Source of the DNA: Trinickia dabaoshanensis
GTDB lineage: Bacteria > Pseudomonadota > Gammaproteobacteria > Burkholderiales > Burkholderiaceae
Direction: 5' to 3'
NCBI RefSeq assembly: GCF_002879885.1
Contig: NZ_PNYA01000027.1
Span: 1 to 64,000, forward strand
Length of the DNA stretch: 64,000 nt
The translations under genes and the position numbers were made by a program. Under the pieces are notes generated by a model, which was not told where the DNA came from, searched no databases, and saw only the letters and a list, made by a program, of their open reading frames with translations. The first letter of the stretch is position 1. Every line of letters begins with the position of its first letter. This document shows positions 53,490 through 61,600 of the stretch, piece after piece.

Positions 53490-53638
53490 CGTCGGATTCT
53501 CCAATTGAGCCGGCTCGCAGTCCGGCAGTAGTCGCAATGGCGATGACGGGCGAAGCCACGTCGGAACTATCGATGATCGCATGAATCTCGCTCAGGAGAC
53601 CAAGGCTGTCCGGGTTGCCCACATGTTGGAATTCAGTG

Positions 53639-53658
53639 CTCCCGAAAACGCTCACCTT
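53639..53658 (+). repeat. Intergenic repeat copy, dehydrogenase-mntH spacer
   Basis: CTCCCGAAAACGCTCACCTT, the most canonical form, identical over 20 bases to the copy at 63743. About 150 bp upstream of the dehydrogenase start. Confidence 0.8.
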
Positions 53659-53825
53659 CGGGGAATCACAGTGAGGCGAACAGCGCTTAGTGTCTCACTC
53701 GAGAGCGGCATATGAGCCTGCGCTGAACCGGCTAGCGTGGTTTTTAGGCGAGAAAGGGCCGGTTCGATAGCCGGTTGTACCGCTAACGTGAGGCGGAGCG
53801 AGGCCATGAAGCTCACCGGCGCTAT

Positions 53826-53845
53826 CTCCCGCAAACGCTCACCTT
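53826..53845 (+). repeat. Intergenic repeat copy, dehydrogenase-mntH spacer
   Basis: CTCCCGCAAACGCTCACCTT, one base different from the copy 187 bp away, in the same orientation, 45 bp past the mntH stop. Confidence 0.8.
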
Positions 53846-53889
53846 TGCGCCGGCGGCGATGCATGACGGCGCAACGTAAGAACCCGCGT

Positions 53890-55188
53890 TCACGCAAACG
53901 GCCAAGTCCGCGCGAGGAGCACGGCGTTCATCGCCACGACGACGCCGAAAATGGCAATGGCCAGGATGTGCAGCGCGCGCCCCAGGCGATGATCGCCCAT
54001 CACCGCGCGGCTCCGCGCGAATCCGATCAGCGCCAACATCGGAACCGGCACCGCGAAGCTCAACACCACTTGACTGAGCACGAGCGAGCGCGTCACGCCC
54101 AAACCGCAGGCGACCACGATGAAGCTCGGCGCCATCGTCACCAGACGCCGCAACCACACCGGCAGCGATAGGCCCAGGAAGTCTTGCATGATCATCTGAC
54201 CGGCCATCGTGCCCACGACCGAACTCGAGATACCCGACGCCATCAGCGCGGTCAAAAAAAGCCCGGCGGCCATCGAGCCGAATAGAGGCGTCAACGTGCG
54301 ATACGCGGCGCCGATTTCCGTGACCTCGCGATGGCCATCGTGAAACGCGCCGCACGCCATGATGACCATCCCGATGTTGACGAGCCCGGCCACGGTCAGC
54401 GCGATGATCGTTTCCGCGTTCGCGTAGCGCACCAGTTGCGTTCGCTCTTGTTCGTTGCGCGGTTTGATGCGCTCGCCGCTGAGTCCGGAATGCAAGAACA
54501 GCGCATGCGGCATGATCGTCGCCCCGACGATGCCGGCGCAGACGAGCAGCGCCTCGCGATCGGGGATCGTGGGCACGATGAGACCCTGCAGTACGGGACG
54601 CCATGGGACGGACACGAACGCAAGTTGCGCGACGTAGGCGACGGCGATCAAACCCACGAGCGCGCCGATCGCGAGTTCGATTGGACGATAGCCACGCCGT
54701 TGCAGCGAGAGTAGAGCCCAGGTGAGAACGGCCGTGATCGCCATACCGGCGATCAAGGGAATGTGGGCGAGCAGCGAGAACCCGATCGCGCCGCCAAGGA
54801 ATTCGGCCAGGTCCGTCGCCATCGCCGCGATCTCGCTGACACCCCACATCGCCCAGACGACGGGGCGCGGCAACCTGCGCGCGCACAGCTTGGCCAAGCT
54901 CTCCCCGGTCGCGACGCCGACCCGCGCCGACACCGCTTGAAACAGCATCGCGGCGCCGTTCGCGAATAAGACGGCCCACAGCAACGCATAGCCGTATGCG
55001 GCGCCCGCTTGCAGGTTCGTCGCCAGATTGCCCGGGTCGATGTAGGCCACGGAGACGACGACGGCCGGACCGGCAAACGGCAGCAGAAAACGTACTCCGC
55101 GTCGATGACCGCTCAACGCTTCGCGCAATCGCGAGGTCGTACGCGCACTCCAACTGGATTCGCGCTCTGACACCGGCGTGTCGTTCAT
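53890..55188 (-). CDS. mntH: Nramp divalent metal transporter (Mn2+/Fe2+)
   Basis: 432-aa proton-coupled metal importer. The two metal-site helices are clear: AYIDPGNLATNLQAG in segment 1 (DPGN) and GATIMPHALFLHSG in segment 6 (MPH). About 11 predicted segments. Imports Mn2+ (and Fe2+) into the cytoplasm, protecting Mn-enzymes under oxidative stress. Starts at 55188; the leader upstream has features of a Mn-sensing riboswitch. Downstream spacer carries two intergenic-motif copies. Confidence 0.93.
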   Translation of the reverse strand: MNDTPVSERESSWSARTTSRLREALSGHRRGVRFLLPFAGPAVVVSVAYIDPGNLATNLQAGAAYGYALLWAVLFANGAAMLFQAVSARVGVATGESLAKLCARRLPRPVVWAMWGVSEIAAMATDLAEFLGGAIGFSLLAHIPLIAGMAITAVLTWALLSLQRRGYRPIELAIGALVGLIAVAYVAQLAFVSVPWRPVLQGLIVPTIPDREALLVCAGIVGATIMPHALFLHSGLSGERIKPRNEQERTQLVRYANAETIIALTVAGLVNIGMVIMACGAFHDGHREVTEIGAAYRTLTPLFGSMAAGLFLTALMASGISSSVVGTMAGQMIMQDFLGLSLPVWLRRLVTMAPSFIVVACGLGVTRSLVLSQVVLSFAVPVPMLALIGFARSRAVMGDHRLGRALHILAIAIFGVVVAMNAVLLARTWPFA

Positions 55189-55561
55189 GGGGCAAGCCTC
55201 GTTTCAAGACGGAGAAGGGCGGCGCCGGCCCGCCGGCGATGACGAGCCTAGCGGCGAAGCGGCACGCACCCCACTTTCCTACTCGCGCCTAGTGCTGACA
55301 CATGGAGTTTGGCAGCGTTTTGCGCTTTCGGCTGCCGCGCGCTCGGAGAATCGGGAATGCATCGTGCTGACAGCATCGCGTCCGCTTCGCGCAACGATGG
55401 CGTCGAATGAAACTACCGCGTGCCTTGCCCACTCGCTTCCGGCGCTCGCTGACGTCGATCGTCGACACACGCGGCGCGCATGTCCTTGCAAGGGCCGTGC
55501 CGGTCGCTCCTCACGGGCGTTGCTCTATCTGGGGCCGTTCGAAGGAAAATGATTCGTCGAT
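55189..55561. other. Intergenic, 373 bp, divergent mntH / cytochrome operon region
   Basis: Promoter space for two divergent units. Apart from the leader features of mntH, no gene or intergenic-motif copy is seen. Confidence 0.45.
55191..55300 (-). promoter_or_regulatory. Possible yybP-ykoY-type manganese riboswitch in mntH leader
   Basis: Read on the minus strand the leader contains GCGAGTAGG (cf. GAGUAG loop), CGTCATC, a strong GC hairpin CCGGCGG/CCGGCGCC-like and ACGAGGCTTGCC just before the start, with a closing GGC/GCC pairing. These are the positions conserved in yybP-ykoY elements, and mntH is a known target class. The match is by eye and partial (the GGGGAGUAG block is imperfect), so this is a candidate only. 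Confidence 0.28.
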
Positions 55562-55810
55562 GTGAGCGAAAACGCACTGTATTGGTGTTTCGTCGTATTG
55601 AGTTGGCTGCCGATCTATGCGGTCATCTACATTGCGCCCCGGATGCTAGGCGGCCTCATCATGTGGGTGCCGGGCGGCGTGGCTTTTCTCCTCGGCGCGC
55701 TGACGGTCGCATGGCAATGGCTCGCTCGAGGGCCGAGGACGTCGCAGCCGCACGAACGGCTACCGCTCGGCGCGCAGCCTCGCCTTATATCGGGGAAGCA
55801 AACACGATGA
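55562..55810 (+). CDS. Small inner-membrane protein, 82 aa
   Basis: Starts GTG at 55562 and overlaps the cytochrome gene by 4 nt (ATGA), so it is almost certainly translated. Two predicted membrane segments (about 6-26, ALYWCFVVLSWLPIYAVIY, and 31-52, GGLIMWVPGGVAFLLGALTV) and a basic C-terminal tail. No known family. It may anchor or couple the cytochrome that follows. Confidence 0.7.
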   Translation: MSENALYWCFVVLSWLPIYAVIYIAPRMLGGLIMWVPGGVAFLLGALTVAWQWLARGPRTSQPHERLPLGAQPRLISGKQTR

Positions 55811-56871
55811 AAAAGCCGCCACGCACGGCAACCGATTTGGTCATGCTGACACTGCCCGCCGTTCTGGCGATCGCGATGGGCGGCCCGCGCCACGGCCCAC
55901 CGCCGGCCGCCCCGGCGCACGTGCAGGCCGACGCGGCGACGCTCGCGCGCGGCGAGTACGTCGCCAAGGCCGCCGACTGCGCCGGTTGCCACACGGCGAC
56001 GCAAGGCGGAGCGCCTTTCGCGGGTGGGCTCGGCATGGGTTCGCCGTTCGGCACCATCAAGACGAGCAACATCACGCCCGATCCGCGTTTCGGTATCGGC
56101 GCCTACACCTACGAGGACTTCGAGCGCGCCGTTCGCCACGGCCGCGCCCCGGGCGGCAAGGTGCTTTATCCGGCGATGCCTTACCCCGAATTCTCGAAGA
56201 TGTCGGACGACGACCTGCACGCGCTCTACGCCTACATCATGCTTCGCATCCCGCCGGTCGCGAAGCCGACCGAGCCGGCCGACGTCGCTTTTCCGTTCAA
56301 CCAGCGTTGGACGCTGTATGGCTGGCAGTGGGCCTTCATGCCGCGCGGCGGATTCAAGTCGCGCTCGCCGGACGACCCTCGATGGACTCGCGGCGCCTAC
56401 CTCGTTCAATCGCTCGGACACTGCGGCGCTTGTCATACGCCGCGCGGGTGGGGATACCAAGAGCGCGGCTATGACGAATCGGACGCTCGCTTTTTGACCG
56501 GGGGAGTGAACGACCACTGGTTCGCGCCGAACCTGACGGGCGATCCCGGCTCCGGCCTAGGCCGCATGGGAGAGGCCGATATCGCCGCCTTCCTAAAAAA
56601 CGGCCATGCCCACGGCAATATCGCGTACGGCAGCATGGTCGAGCAGATCGAAGACAGCACCGAATACCTGTCCGATGCGGATTTGCTTGCCGTCGCCCAT
56701 TATTTGAAGAGCCTGCCGGCGCAACAGTCGTCGAGTACCTTCGCCCCGTCGGCGCAGCCGGCCCGCACGAGCGCGAACGGCAACCACGTGGCCGACGCTC
56801 AATCGCTCGGCTACCTACAACGCGAAACGCGTACTCCCGAAACCGGCCACGGCGCAGGGAATAGCGATTGA
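55807..56871 (+). CDS. Di-haem cytochrome c (alcohol-dehydrogenase cytochrome subunit-like)
   Basis: 354-aa periplasmic cytochrome with a hydrophobic N-terminal segment (about 11-25). Haem sites CxxCH at Cys58/Cys61/His62 (CAGCH) and Cys206/Cys209/His210 (CGACH). Axial methionines are likely in YPAMPYPEFSKM and AYGSMVEQ. Family members of quinohaemoprotein alcohol/gluconate dehydrogenases carry three haems; the third C-terminal site is not present and the protein stops about 80-100 residues early. No dehydrogenase flavoprotein gene is adjacent. Translationally coupled to the small membrane protein. Confidence 0.85.
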   Translation: MKKPPRTATDLVMLTLPAVLAIAMGGPRHGPPPAAPAHVQADAATLARGEYVAKAADCAGCHTATQGGAPFAGGLGMGSPFGTIKTSNITPDPRFGIGAYTYEDFERAVRHGRAPGGKVLYPAMPYPEFSKMSDDDLHALYAYIMLRIPPVAKPTEPADVAFPFNQRWTLYGWQWAFMPRGGFKSRSPDDPRWTRGAYLVQSLGHCGACHTPRGWGYQERGYDESDARFLTGGVNDHWFAPNLTGDPGSGLGRMGEADIAAFLKNGHAHGNIAYGSMVEQIEDSTEYLSDADLLAVAHYLKSLPAQQSSSTFAPSAQPARTSANGNHVADAQSLGYLQRETRTPETGHGAGNSD

Positions 56872-57005
56872 GGGTTCGCTGGGCGCAATCACGCTGAGCC
56901 ACGAAATGGTGAAGCGATGCAATCGCATTTGTGGTGCGTGACGCGGTCGGTCGCTTTACACTTCGCGTATTGCGATCCACGCGGCTTTCGAAACCGCTTC
57001 CAGTC

Positions 57006-57680
57006 ATGGCGATGCAATTCAACGACGACGAACGCGCGGCGGTGTACCGCGCGATCTACGAACGGCGCGACATGCGCCATTTCGTGCGCGGCGCGGTGGA
57101 CGCGACAGTGCTCGCTCGCCTGATCGATGCCGCCCACCATGCGCCGAGCGTCGGCTTCATGCAACCATGGCGCATTTCGCGCATTACCGATCCGGCGCTG
57201 CGCAGCGCGTTGCACGGTGCGGTCGAACGCGAGCGCGTACGCACGGCCGATGCGCTCGGCGAGCGGCACGACGAATTCATGCGCCTGAAGGTTGAAGGCA
57301 TGCTCGAGTGCGGCGAACTGCTCGTCATGGCGCTGATGGACGGCCGCGAACGGCACGTATTCGGCCGCCGCACGATGCCCGAAATGGATTTGGCATCGGT
57401 GGCTTGCGCCATTCAAAACATGTGGCTTGCCGCGCGTGCCGAAGGGCTCGGCATGGGATGGGTTTCGCTATTCGACGTCGACGAAGTGCGTACGCTGATG
57501 CGAATGCCGCCCGGTGCGAAACCGGTTGCGATTCTCTGCCTGGGACACGTGGAAGGCTTTTATCCGAAGCCGATGCTCGAACTGGAGCAATGGGCCAAAC
57601 GCATGCCGATCGGCGAATGCGTCTACGAAAATCACTGGCCGGCCGATCAAACGACCGCGCCGGCCTCCCACGATGACTGA
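57006..57680 (+). CDS. bluB: 5,6-dimethylbenzimidazole synthase
   Basis: 224-aa flavin-destroying enzyme that makes the lower ligand of vitamin B12 from FMNH2. BluB style: YRAIYERRDMRHFVRGAVD (FMN-binding arginines), PSVGFMQPWRISRI, RHVFGRRTMPEMDLASVAC, GLGMGWVSLFD and LCLGHVEGFYPKPMLE. A second ATG at 57012 is possible; the long upstream frame from 56931 is shadow. No other cobalamin genes nearby. Converges on the H-NS-like gene. Confidence 0.92.
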   Translation: MAMQFNDDERAAVYRAIYERRDMRHFVRGAVDATVLARLIDAAHHAPSVGFMQPWRISRITDPALRSALHGAVERERVRTADALGERHDEFMRLKVEGMLECGELLVMALMDGRERHVFGRRTMPEMDLASVACAIQNMWLAARAEGLGMGWVSLFDVDEVRTLMRMPPGAKPVAILCLGHVEGFYPKPMLELEQWAKRMPIGECVYENHWPADQTTAPASHDD

Positions 57681-57695
57681 GGCACCGCCGGTGCG

Positions 57696-57941
57696 TCAGC
57701 TTTCACAGCGGTAAAAGTCCATTTGCTGGCCAGCCGCTACAGCGCGGCGCAGCCAATCGGGCGGATCCCCGTACCCGTCCCACGTGTTGCCCATCGCGTC
57801 GCGATAAAGAATCGGGCGCTCCGCCTGCTTATCGGCGGAAATCGATTCGGCAACGGCTTCCACGGTAATGCCGTATTCTTCCATGCGGCGTCGCAGCCAG
57901 CGAATCAGCCGTTCGCGAGCTTCGCCTTCAAGCTGTTCCAT
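57696..57941 (-). CDS. H-NS-like DNA-binding protein, 81 aa
   Basis: Short protein with a charged helical N-terminus (EQLEGEARERLIRWLRRRMEE) and a C-terminal part ILYRDAMGNTWDGYGDPPDWL that matches the H-NS DNA-binding core (YRxxxxxTWxGxGxxPxWL). The first half would mediate oligomerisation, the second minor-groove binding at AT-rich DNA. Burkholderia carry several such small H-NS-like proteins. Regulated from a long upstream region (57942-58633) containing inverted copies of the intergenic motif. Confidence 0.8.
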   Translation of the reverse strand: MEQLEGEARERLIRWLRRRMEEYGITVEAVAESISADKQAERPILYRDAMGNTWDGYGDPPDWLRRAVAAGQQMDFYRCES

Positions 57942-58481
57942 CGATGATTCCGGTTATGGTTGATGCGGGGCGCTAAATCCCCAGTTGACCCGAGCCGAAT
58001 CATACTCGACTCGTAGTCGAAAGGTTGCAGCCGCCCACGGGCGCGTACCAGGGAAGGCAGCGCACGATCGTGGTCAAGCGGTGTCGGCTTGAATTATCGA
58101 TACAAAATCGGCAAAAAGCAAAACTGCAAAAAGCCAGGGTACCGTTTCACATGCACGGAACGTTCCAACCGCCGCGATCACGCGCCTTCCGGCGCAACCT
58201 CGCTGCGGCGCAGCTTTCCTCACACGTTTGATCAGGCTTGCGAACGCTGTCCTCGCCGCTCGTGCCGCCTGCGCCTTCGCGCATGCCTGCGTGCGCGGCC
58301 GCGCTGCAAACGACGCTGGAGCATAGTCGGCGCTTTGACGCGAGATTAACGTACGATCACCGACATTGCGATATTTCTTTCATAATCGTTTTCACGCATG
58401 CATTGAATAATTCCTACAACAAAGTCCGATTAATGCTGCCAGCGCTTGCCTCCGCAGGCAAAAAAGACATCGAGTCGCGCG

Positions 58482-58540
58482 CTCCTGAAAAGACTCACCT
58501 TACTGCGCTCGACCGCGCTAATAGGTGAGTCTTTTCGGGA
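58482..58540. repeat. Inverted pair of intergenic repeats forming an 18-bp stem
   Basis: TCCTGAAAAGACTCACCT (58483-58500) and AGGTGAGTCTTTTCGGGA (58523-58540) are reverse complements except one base, separated by 22 nt. Each arm is a copy of the window-wide motif, the second inverted. It could form a strong hairpin on either strand. A T-run lies further downstream on the minus strand (near 58460). Confidence 0.85.
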
Positions 58541-58573
58541 TGCTATCCGGCGCGATCGCCATCGGCCGCATCG

Positions 58574-58591
58574 CTCCCGAATCTTCTCACC
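58574..58591 (+). repeat. Intergenic repeat copy, kinase downstream region
   Basis: CTCCCGAATCTTCTCACC keeps both blocks; variable centre TCTT. It lies 34 bp beyond the inverted pair and 43 bp from the kinase stop. Confidence 0.6.
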
Positions 58592-58633
58592 GTTCGTCGC
58601 TTCGCGTTGCTTTCGAAGCCGGGAAAGCGTATC

Positions 58634-61600
58634 TCAAATCGATGGCATGCGCTTCGCCTTCTCCTTCTCGCTCTCGTTGGAAGCAAGGGCCGGTATGGCC
58701 CGCTGCTCGATGGCCGCACGCGAGGCGCCCGCGGCCAGACGCGCGGCCATCGCCGCATTCATCGCTTCCTCGATTCGCTCTTTGTTATAGGGCTTGCGCA
58801 GCAGCATCGCGCCGGCAAGCGCTTGGTGATCGCTGTCCTCGGGCAACGCGTCGTAGCCCGTCGCGAATATCACGCGCAAACCCGGCTGCAATGCGAGGGC
58901 CCGCATCGCGAGTTCGTCGCCCGACAAATCCGGCAACGAGATATCCGTGACGATCACGTCGAAGGCGTGCTCGCTGAGCAACCGCAACGCGTCGGTCGCA
59001 TCGCCCGCCTCCGTCACGGCGTGACCGAGGTAGCTGAGCATATCGGCCGTCGTGAAGCGAACCATGGCGTCATCGTCGACGAGCAGCACGCGCGCGGGCA
59101 CCCGCGCTGCGTCCGGCACGACTTCTTGCGCCGGCGCGGGCAGAATCGGCGTCTCGACCGGCACCGGTTGAGCGCGCGCTTGGTTGCGCAGAACATAGCG
59201 AATCTTGCGCGCCATCGCTTCTCGGCTATACGGTTTGCTGAGCAGGTCCACCCCTTCGTCGAGGCGGCCGCCGTGCACGATCGCGTTGTCGGTGTAGCCG
59301 GAGGTGAACAGAACGGCGATATTCGGCAGGCGTTCGCGCGCCTTACGGGCCAGTTCAGGACTGCCGAGCGGCCCGGGCATCACCACGTCGGTGAACAGCA
59401 GATCGATGGGCACGCCGCTCTCGACGATCGCCATCGCGCTTTGCGCGTCCTTCGCTCTCAGCACGCGGTAGCCGAGTTCGGAAAGCAGATCGACCACGGT
59501 TCCACGCACATCCTCATCGTCCTCGACGACGAGCACCGTCTCGTTGCCGCCGGTGATCGCCCCCGTTTCGAGATCGGTTTCGACCTCCTCCGGCTGCTGC
59601 GCGCGCGGCAAGTAGATACGCACGGTGGTGCCATGTCCCACTTCGCTGTAGATCTTGATGTGCCCGCCCGATTGCTTGACGAAACCATACACCATGCTCA
59701 GGCCGAGGCCCGTGCCTTGCCCCTCGGGCTTGGTCGTATAAAAAGGCTCGAATACGCGCTCGAGCAGCTCCGAGGGAATCCCGCATCCGGTATCGGTCAC
59801 CGCCACCATGACATACTGCCCCGCCGCGACGTCGGTGTGACGCGCGACGTAGGTATCGTCGAGAAAGGCGTTACCGGCTTCGATCGTGAGCTTGCCTTGC
59901 GCTTGCATGGCGTCGCGCGCGTTGATCGCGAGATTGAGCAACGCGTTTTCGACCTGGACGGTATCGACGAACGTGTTCCAGAGGCCGCCCGCGATGATCG
60001 TCTCGATCTCCACGCCTTCGCCCAGCGAGCGCCGCAGCATATCGTCGATGCCGCGAATGAGCCGGCCCAGGTTGACGCTCTTCGGCGAAAGCGGCTGCCT
60101 ACGGCCGAATGCCAGCAACTGCGAGGCAAGACGCGAGCCCCGCGAAGTCGCCGCAATCGCTGTCTGCAAGCGCTGCTCCGCGCGCAAATTGCCGGCCACG
60201 TCGCGGCTCAACAACTGGAGATTGCCCGCAATCACTTGCAAAACGTTGTTGAAGTCGTGCGCCACGCCGCCCGTCAGCTTGCCGATGGCTTCCATCTTTT
60301 GCGCCTGCCGCAGCTGCGCTTCGGTATGCACGCGCTCGGCGATCGCGGCTGCGACGCGCCGCTCGAGGACCACGTTCGCTTCTCGCAAAATATGCTCGGC
60401 TTCTTTGCGATGCGTGATGTCGATGATGGAACCGATGTAGCCGAGAAACGCGCCATCGTCGCTAAAGCGCGGGGCCGCGGCACTGAGCGCCCAGCGATAA
60501 ACCCCGTCCGAGCGCCGGACCCGGCACTCGGCGCTGAACGGTTCGCTACGACTAGTGGCCGCCGCGAAAGAAGCTTCGTACTGCTTACGATCTTCGGGAT
60601 GCAATGCCGCCCAGGCACCGGCGCCCAATGCGTCTTCCAATGCCTGGCCCGTGAACTCGCACCACAGCCGGTTCAGGTACGTCAGCGATCCGCTAGGCTC
60701 GCTGACCCACATCATCACGGGCGCATGGTTGGCCATGTTCCGGAAGCGCGCCTCGCTTTCGAGCAACTCGCGCGTCGCGTTGCGCCGCAAGCGCGCCATC
60801 TCCAAGTTGGCATTGACGCGTGCCATCAGTTCGCGCGCCGAGAACGGCTTCGTCAGGTAATCGTCGGCGCCCGATTCGAGTCCTTCGACGCGCGCCTCTT
60901 CGCCCGCGCGCGCCGACAGCATGACGAACGGCAAATCGCGCAATTGGGCGTCGCCGCGAATCTCGCGCAACAAGCCGAAGCCGTCGAGCACGGGCATCAT
61001 CACGTCGCTCAAGATGAGGTCGGGCTTGCACCGCCGAATCGCGTCGAGCGCGGCTTGACCGTCGGGCACCGTCTCCACCTCCCAACGAGTCCTCAGCATG
61101 CGGCCCACGTAATCGCGCATGTCGGCGTTATCGTCGGCGACCAACACGCGCGCGCCTACCGTACCGCTGCCGAACGACCATTCCGGTATGTCGTCCGCGC
61201 GTTCGATCGATGCGTCGTCCTCGGTCTCGCCGCCCAATTCGTCATCGAGCGGGAGCCAGCGCAGCGCTTCTTCCACATAGGCGTCGGCACGCGCCGAGCG
61301 CTGCGACGGCGTGAGCGCGGAACCCACGCGCTCCGCCGGCAAATGCGCATAACCGAACGGTAGCCGAAGGACGAACGACGTTCCGTGCCCCACCTCGCTG
61401 CTCACCGTGATGGTGCCGCCGTGGAGCTTGACCAACTCTTGAACCAGCGCGAGCCCGATACCCGATCCTTCGAACGAGCGGCTGCGTTGCCCCTCCACCC
61501 GATGAAACCGCTCGAACAGTCGCGGCAATTCTCGCGCGGGGATGCCTACCCCCGTGTCGCGCACGACCACTTCAGCGGCGGTGCCGTCGCCGCACGGACG

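Larger units (their letters stand above)
53490..53889. other. Intergenic, 400 bp, two motif copies
   Basis: Between the mntH stop and the aldehyde-dehydrogenase start, both on the minus strand. It contains the repeat copies at 53639 and 53826, and a possible promoter region for the dehydrogenase. No gene supported. Confidence 0.5.
57942..58633. other. Intergenic, 692 bp, three motif copies
   Basis: Between the kinase stop (58634) and the H-NS-like start (57941), both minus strand. Contains the hairpin of inverted motif copies (58482-58540), a third copy at 58574, and an AT-rich tract at about 58330-58440 that suits the H-NS-like promoter. No gene supported. Confidence 0.5.
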
